Source: an uncultured bacterium
GTDB taxonomy: Bacteria; Patescibacteriota; Minisyncoccia; Phycocordibacterales; GWA1-40-21
Assembly: GCA_903823865.1 (NCBI GenBank)
Contig: CAIJUJ010000033.1
Span: 1 to 43,866 of the forward strand
Direction: 5' to 3'
DNA: 43,866 bases
Made by a program: the position numbers and the translations under genes. Positions within the stretch are counted from its first letter, which is position 1. Each line of letters starts with the position of its first letter. This document shows positions 39,219 to 43,866 of the stretch, in pieces. The notes below the pieces were generated by a model. The model worked only from the letters and a program-made list of their open reading frames with translations, was not told the origin of the DNA and did no database searches.

Positions 39219-40922
39219 ATGTTTAATAAAGTAAAAAAAAAGATTAAAGGTAATTCATATAAAGAAAGAATAAAAGATATCGATCCAGATGAAATTTTCT
39301 TGGACTCTGAAAATTTACCTAAATTCAACGTCGATCAATTTGAAGGTAGAATAGAAAAACCTATTTCTAGCAGAACTTTTGTTTTTTTTGGCATAGCTTG
39401 TTTTTTGATTTTTGTTGGTTTTATCATTCGCTCAATAAATTTACAAGTAACAAATGGTCCTTATTATTTACAAAAAAGTGAAAATAACCGATTACGAAAT
39501 ACATTGGTATTTGCAAACAGAGGTGTGATTTATGACAGAAATGACAATAAACTCGCATGGAATGTTGAAAGCGAGAGTAGCCCAGAGTTTGCCTTGAGAA
39601 AATACAGTAGCCTTTCTGGTTTGTCGCATGTTTTGGGATATATTAAATATCCGTCAAAAGACAGCTCGGGTTTTTATTATAGTGAAGATTTTGTTGGGAA
39701 AGATGGAGCCGAAAAATATTACAGTGATATTTTGTCCAGTAAAAATGGTTTAAGAATTGTTGAGGTTGATGCACATGGAGCTATTCAATCACAAAGCGTC
39801 GTTCGCCCTGCAACTGATGGTCAAGATATTAAACTTTCAATTGATTCCAATTTGCAAAGTGAAATTTACAAAATTATTTCTGATTTAGCTAACAGAGTTG
39901 GTTTTACTGGTGGAGCTGGGGTTATTATGGATGTAAATACAGGTGAGGTTCTTGCCATGACAAGTTATCCAGAATATGATTCACAGATATTAACAGATGG
40001 AGCAAATTCACAAGCTATAAATCAATTGTTAAAGAATAAAAATAATCCTTTTTTGGATAGAGCAATAAACGGACTTTATACTCCCGGTTCTATAGTAAAA
40101 CCATATATGTCAATTGCTGCATTAAATGAAAATATTATTGATCCTAATACAAAAATTTTGAGTACCGGCTCTATTTCTATCCCAAATGTTTATGATCCAC
40201 TTCATCCATCGGTTTTCAAAGATTGGCGCGCTCAAGGTTGGGTGGATATGAGACATGCGATAGCGGTTTCTTCAGACGTTTATTTTTATGAAGTTGGTGG
40301 TGGATATGAAAACCAAAAAGGGCTTGGTATTTCTCTTATTGATAAATATATGCATTTGTTTGGTTTTGGTTTGGATATACCAAATGGTTTTTTTACAGGA
40401 ACTAGCGGGATAATTCCTGATCCACAGTGGAAGGCTGAAAATTTTGGTGGAGAAAAATGGAACATCGGAGACACCTATCATACTTCAATTGGGCAATATG
40501 GTTTTCAAGTTACCCCAATTCAAACAGTAAGAGCCGTTGCTAGTATTGCAAATGGAGGAAAACTATTAGAGCCATCAATATTGTTGGGTGGCAATCCTGA
40601 TAAATTTACACAATTGAATCTAGACCCAGCAGATTATAAAGTTGTTAGGGAGGGAATGAAGCTTGGCGTGGAAGAAGGAGTGGCTGTTGGTTTAAACACA
40701 GGATATTTATCTTTGGGAGCTAAAACTGGGACTGCCGAACTTGGTTCAAAAAAACAATTCGTGAACTCATGGGTTACTGGTTTTTTCCCGTATGATAATC
40801 CTAAATACGCTTTTGCAGTAATCATGGAAAAAGGACCAGTTGCAAATACTATGGGGGGCGTTTATGTTATGCGCCAGGTTCTTGATTGGATGCATGCAAA
40901 TACACCACAGTACTTAAAATAG
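39219..40922 (+). CDS. mrdA: Penicillin-binding protein 2 (class B transpeptidase)
   Basis: 567-aa DD-transpeptidase that crosslinks peptidoglycan in elongation. N-terminal cytoplasmic tail, one TM helix (residues about 53-71), PBP dimerisation domain (FANRGVIYDRNDNKLAWN), then the transpeptidase: SxxK is TPGSIVKPYM (Ser291, Lys294), the second motif is SSD (351-353) in place of the usual SxN, and KTGTAE lies at about 497. Last gene of the mre operon, 4 bp after mreD. Confidence 0.93.
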   Translation: MFNKVKKKIKGNSYKERIKDIDPDEIFLDSENLPKFNVDQFEGRIEKPISSRTFVFFGIACFLIFVGFIIRSINLQVTNGPYYLQKSENNRLRNTLVFANRGVIYDRNDNKLAWNVESESSPEFALRKYSSLSGLSHVLGYIKYPSKDSSGFYYSEDFVGKDGAEKYYSDILSSKNGLRIVEVDAHGAIQSQSVVRPATDGQDIKLSIDSNLQSEIYKIISDLANRVGFTGGAGVIMDVNTGEVLAMTSYPEYDSQILTDGANSQAINQLLKNKNNPFLDRAINGLYTPGSIVKPYMSIAALNENIIDPNTKILSTGSISIPNVYDPLHPSVFKDWRAQGWVDMRHAIAVSSDVYFYEVGGGYENQKGLGISLIDKYMHLFGFGLDIPNGFFTGTSGIIPDPQWKAENFGGEKWNIGDTYHTSIGQYGFQVTPIQTVRAVASIANGGKLLEPSILLGGNPDKFTQLNLDPADYKVVREGMKLGVEEGVAVGLNTGYLSLGAKTGTAELGSKKQFVNSWVTGFFPYDNPKYAFAVIMEKGPVANTMGGVYVMRQVLDWMHANTPQYLK

Positions 40923-40995
40923 GCTTATTTCTTTGACTAAATAACAATTTATTGCTAAAATACACACAACTTTAATAATTTAAATCATCAAAAAA

Positions 40996-41463
40996 ATGGA
41001 AGAAAGAAGAGAATATTTAACAAAAGAGAAGTACAATCAATTAGTAGTTGAGCTCAATGATTTAAAGAACGTAAAAAGAAAGGAAGTCGCGGAAGCTCTT
41101 GATTATGCTAGAGGTTTGGGAGATTTATCAGAAAATGCTGAATATCATGAAGCAAGGACAAAACAAGCTGATGTTGAAGAAAGAATCAAAAAGATAGATG
41201 ATATTTTAAAAAACACAACAGTTGTTGAGGATAAACATGGAGATCACGCTGTAATAGGTAGTACTGTAGTTGTAGAAAAAGCAGATGGGACCAAAAAAAT
41301 GACACTTATGATTGTTGGTTCAGCTGAATCTGATATTGCAACAGGAAAAATCTCAAATAGATCACCGATTGGTTCTGCGGTTTTGGGAAAAAAGAAGGGG
41401 GATGTGTTTCATTTCAATTCTCCAAGTGGAAAAATGGAATACAAACTTCTTGAAGTCAAATAA
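40996..41463 (+). CDS. greA: Transcription elongation factor GreA
   Basis: 155-aa GreA, which rescues backtracked RNA polymerase by stimulating transcript cleavage. N-terminal coiled coil with YLTKEKYNQLVVELNDLKN and the acidic tip LGDLSENAEYHEA; C-terminal FKBP-like domain ending SPSGKMEYKLLEVK. Full length. A TAAAAT-type box lies about 35 nt upstream. lysS begins 16 bp after its stop. Confidence 0.96.
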   Translation: MEERREYLTKEKYNQLVVELNDLKNVKRKEVAEALDYARGLGDLSENAEYHEARTKQADVEERIKKIDDILKNTTVVEDKHGDHAVIGSTVVVEKADGTKKMTLMIVGSAESDIATGKISNRSPIGSAVLGKKKGDVFHFNSPSGKMEYKLLEVK

Positions 41464-41479
41464 GTTATTTTTTAAACAA

Positions 41480-42937
41480 ATGTCTTCTTTTGAAGAATTA
41501 AGAAAAACAAGAATTGAAAAAATAAAACTGCTTGAAAAAGCAGGAATGGAACCATATCCATCAATTTCAAAAAAGGATTACTCAATTTCCGAAGCAGTTT
41601 CTGATTTTGAAGTGCTAACAAAAAAGAAAAATATTTCACTCGTCGGAAGAATTATGGCTATTCGTGGTCAGGGTGGTCTGATATTTTTAAATATAAATGA
41701 TGGCACAGGAGTTTTTCAAGGATTGCTCAAAAAAGATGAAATGGATGAAAAAGTTTTTGACCTTTTTCAAAACACAATTGATATTGGAGATTTTATAGAA
41801 GTAAATGGAAAACTTTTTATTACGAAAAGGGGAGAGAAAACTCTTCAGGTTGTAGATTGGAAAATTTTAACTAAAAGTTTGAGACCACTTCCTGAAAAGT
41901 GGCACGGCATTGCTGATGTTGAAGAAAAATTAAGAAAAAGATACTTAGATATTATTTGTAATCCAGAAATAAAAGAAATGGTTGAAAAGAGGGCAAAATT
42001 TTTTAGCTCCATGAGGAATTTTTTAGTCAGTAAAGGTTTTATGGAAGTTGACACGCCAATCTTGGAAAATACTGCAGGTGGAGCTGAAGCAAAACCTTTC
42101 GTTACTCATTATAATGCTTACGATGCCGATGTTTACTTAAGAATTTCTCCGGAACTTTGGTTAAAAAGGCTTATGGTTGCTGGTTTTTCTAAGGTTTATG
42201 AAATTGGAAGAGTTTTTAGAAATGAAGGTGCCGATTCAGAACATTTACAAGATTATACTCATATGGAATTTTATTGGGCATACGCTGATTACAACATGGG
42301 TATGGAGCTTGTTGAAGAAATGTATAAATATATCGCGAAAGAAACTTTTGGGACATTGAAATTTAAAATAAAAGGTTTTGATGTTGATCTTGGAAGTAAA
42401 TGGAAAAAATATGATTATACAGAAATTATAAAAGAAAAAACTGGTATAGATATTTTTAAAACAGATATTAAAGAAGTTGAGAAAAAACTTCAAAATCTAA
42501 AAGTAGAATATGATAAGAAAGGTTTTAACTTAAATAGAGCGGTAGATTCTTTGTGGAAATATTGTAGGAAACAAATTGGTGGTCCAGGTTTTCTTGTTAA
42601 TGTTCCGGTCATGATGGAACCACTTGCAAAAAGAATGAGCAAGAATAAAAATTTGGTCGAAAGGTTTCAAGTAATACTTGCTGGTTCTGAAAACGGGAAA
42701 GGTTTTAGTGAACTCAATGACCCAATTGATCAAATGGAAAGATTTGTTGAACAAGCCAAACTAAGAGAAGAAGGGGATGAAGAAGCTCAAATGATGGACG
42801 GTGAATTCGTTGAAGCACTTGAATATGGTATGCCTCCAACTTTTGGTTTTGGTTTGTCTGAAAGGTTGTTCAGTTTTTTGATGGACAAGCCAGTGAGAGA
42901 ATCTCAAATATTTCCGTTTATGAGGCCAAAAGGATAA
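41480..42937 (+). CDS. lysS: Lysyl-tRNA synthetase, class II
   Basis: 485-aa class II enzyme. OB-fold anticodon domain (SLVGRIMAIRGQGGLIFLNINDGTG), motif 1 (FFSSMRNFLVSKGFMEVDTPIL), motif 2 (VYEIGRVFRNEGADSEHLQDYTHMEFYWAY) and motif 3 (EYGMPPTFGFGLSERLFSFLM). Start at MSSFEELRKTRIEK; a longer reading begins inside greA and is rejected. Follows greA, as in many bacteria. Confidence 0.96.
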   Translation: MSSFEELRKTRIEKIKLLEKAGMEPYPSISKKDYSISEAVSDFEVLTKKKNISLVGRIMAIRGQGGLIFLNINDGTGVFQGLLKKDEMDEKVFDLFQNTIDIGDFIEVNGKLFITKRGEKTLQVVDWKILTKSLRPLPEKWHGIADVEEKLRKRYLDIICNPEIKEMVEKRAKFFSSMRNFLVSKGFMEVDTPILENTAGGAEAKPFVTHYNAYDADVYLRISPELWLKRLMVAGFSKVYEIGRVFRNEGADSEHLQDYTHMEFYWAYADYNMGMELVEEMYKYIAKETFGTLKFKIKGFDVDLGSKWKKYDYTEIIKEKTGIDIFKTDIKEVEKKLQNLKVEYDKKGFNLNRAVDSLWKYCRKQIGGPGFLVNVPVMMEPLAKRMSKNKNLVERFQVILAGSENGKGFSELNDPIDQMERFVEQAKLREEGDEEAQMMDGEFVEALEYGMPPTFGFGLSERLFSFLMDKPVRESQIFPFMRPKG

Positions 42938-42949
42938 TTTATTAAAAAA

Positions 42950-43549
42950 ATGAAAAAAGAAAAATATTTTATAATCGTTTCTATAATTGCGTTTGCCAGT
43001 TTGGGGTATATCGTTTTAAATAATAGTGGGTTAATATCATCAAAATATATTAATAACCAATATGGGGCTGTGTTGATGGCTTCATCGACACAAAATTCAA
43101 CTTCTATCAATGCTGACTTTAGTTTACCACCAGAATCACCGGTTAATTATGCTGATAATAATAATGGTACGATTACAGATAATTATACTGGATTAATTTG
43201 GAAAAAGTGTCCGCAAGGAATATCTGGTAGTGATTGTAAGGCAGGAAGTCCATCACTTCGTGCGTGGTCAAAAGCAAGAGTGGAGTGTGAAAACCTAAAT
43301 TTTGCTGGGAAATCTGGGTGGAGAATGCCAACACTTAAAGAACTTCAATCGATTGTAGATTCTGGTTCGTTTGATCCAGCAATAAACAAGAAGTTTTTTA
43401 TTGCTACAGATGATCCATACTGGACGCTTACCTCACCAGCAGAATACCCCGCTAGTAAATTTACAGTTTTGTTTACTGATGGTAGCGTTTATTATCGAGA
43501 TAGCAATAATTTTGCTGCTACGCGATGTGAGGTTAGCCCTGGGACTATA
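42950..43549 (+). CDS. DUF1566 (Lcl C-terminal domain) secreted protein, 3' end doubtful
   Basis: N-terminal signal anchor (YFIIVSIIAFASLGYIVLN) followed by a DUF1566 domain: NNGTITDNYTGLIWKKC, WSKARVECENLNFAGKSGWRMPTLKELQSIVD, YWTLTSPAEYP and VLFTDGSVYYRDSNNFAATRCE. Such domains occur in surface or FimH-like proteins. The domain normally ends at the RCV/RCE motif (about 43536), yet the frame stays open to 43654 through DNA that is antisense to a PPIase gene. The true end may have been lost at a junction; the end given here is approximate. Confidence 0.7.
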
Positions 43550-43866
43550 TCCAACTTCTCCACCATTTTTAGCAGATCCTTCATCTTCGGAATACAGTAT
43601 TGCTTCAACGCTAAAACTCTTTCCTCCAAGTATTTCACTCCTGATGTCGAGTAATTTTTGGCGGGCTTCTGCTTTATTTTCTTCATTTGAGGGAGGATCA
43701 AGCTGGATAATACTTAACTCATACTTCGCAGGAATAACAGGAAGACTATCCTTAGGGAGTGAGGAATAATATCTTTTTAAAGCAGCAGGACTTACGGTAA
43801 TATTTTTAGAAATTTTATTCTGGACTTCTCTAACAATTTCCTGTTCCAGCATTGTTTTTTTGATAT
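43535..43866 (-). CDS. Parvulin-type peptidyl-prolyl isomerase (partial, both ends)
   Basis: The minus strand is open from the window edge and encodes a SurA/PrsA-like region: a SurA_N-type helix (LEQEIVREVQNKISK), VSPAALKRYYSSLPKD, a strand YELSIIQLDPPSNEENKAEA, and the parvulin core FSVEAILYSEDEGSAKNGGE followed by VGYSPRANL. After that the domain should go on for about 50 residues but breaks off where the DUF1566 gene begins on the other strand. Its frame reaches a chance stop at 43433. Confidence 0.75.

Noticed and set aside
1..43866. Alternative genetic code (UGA as glycine) as in Gracilibacteria/Absconditabacteria
   Set aside because: TGA terminates murA and holB, and no conserved glycine is encoded by TGA in the genes read.
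1..43866. CRISPR array
   Set aside because: No regularly spaced direct repeats were seen; the recurring sequences are dispersed palindromic elements and hairpin repeats.

Overview
The window looks like a chromosomal contig from a Candidate Phyla Radiation (Patescibacteria, probably Parcubacteria-like) bacterium. The DNA is AT-rich and gene-dense, with short proteins, very few Shine-Dalgarno sequences and core genes scattered singly rather than in classical operons. A string of two-helix 'type IV secretion pilin' proteins and an XRE-MurA fusion are typical of that radiation. TGA is used as a stop (murA, holB), so the Gracilibacteria/Absconditabacteria code does not apply. The taxonomic placement is inference from gene content.

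Layout. 1-5.5 kb: a truncated gene end, rpsA (minus), a small basic protein, a degenerate metallo-beta-lactamase-fold protein, a one-helix protein and gyrA. 5.5-9.9 kb: a small coiled-coil protein, a methyltransferase, an orphan solute-binding lipoprotein-like protein and five two-helix pilin-like proteins. 10-12.7 kb: RNase P RNA, murJ, rpmG, a possible small RNA and tRNA-Trp with an odd structured tail. 12.8-19.6 kb: a PNPOx-like protein, miaA, an NTF2-like protein, tRNA-Leu, parB, rel and topA. 19.7-23.7 kb: membrane proteins, a winged-helix regulator between two matching palindromes, dprA, serS and a small SD-bearing gene. 23.8-30.1 kb: ftsQ, a helicase-dead priA, a histidine phosphatase, a repeat protein behind a G10-tract promoter, and xre-murA. 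30.3-43.9 kb: mreB1, an IS200-like insertion, holB, frr, a zincin, rseP, proS, mreB2-mreC-mreD-pbp2, greA, lysS, a DUF1566 protein and a truncated PPIase.

The most striking observation is a family of six elements of 132-140 bp with long imperfect inverted repeats at their ends. They lie upstream of murJ, ftsQ, priA, murA, holB and a zincin-rseP pair, always in the same orientation relative to the downstream gene. In four cases the right arm runs directly into the ATG. The centre holds promoter-like sequence. The copy in front of murA differs in both arms by matching base changes, which argues for a selected pairing or two-fold-symmetric site. The targets are mostly envelope, division and replication genes, so this may be an undescribed regulon; a MITE that carries a promoter is the main alternative.

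Two expression modes also stand out. Six genes have a -10 box exactly 6 nt before ATG (predicted leaderless mRNAs). Three small orphan genes instead have TTGACA-17-TAnnnT promoters, consensus SDs and their own terminators. A G10 tract in the spacer of the promoter of the repeat-protein gene suggests phase variation, and that gene is bracketed by a duplicated 3' tail of murA.
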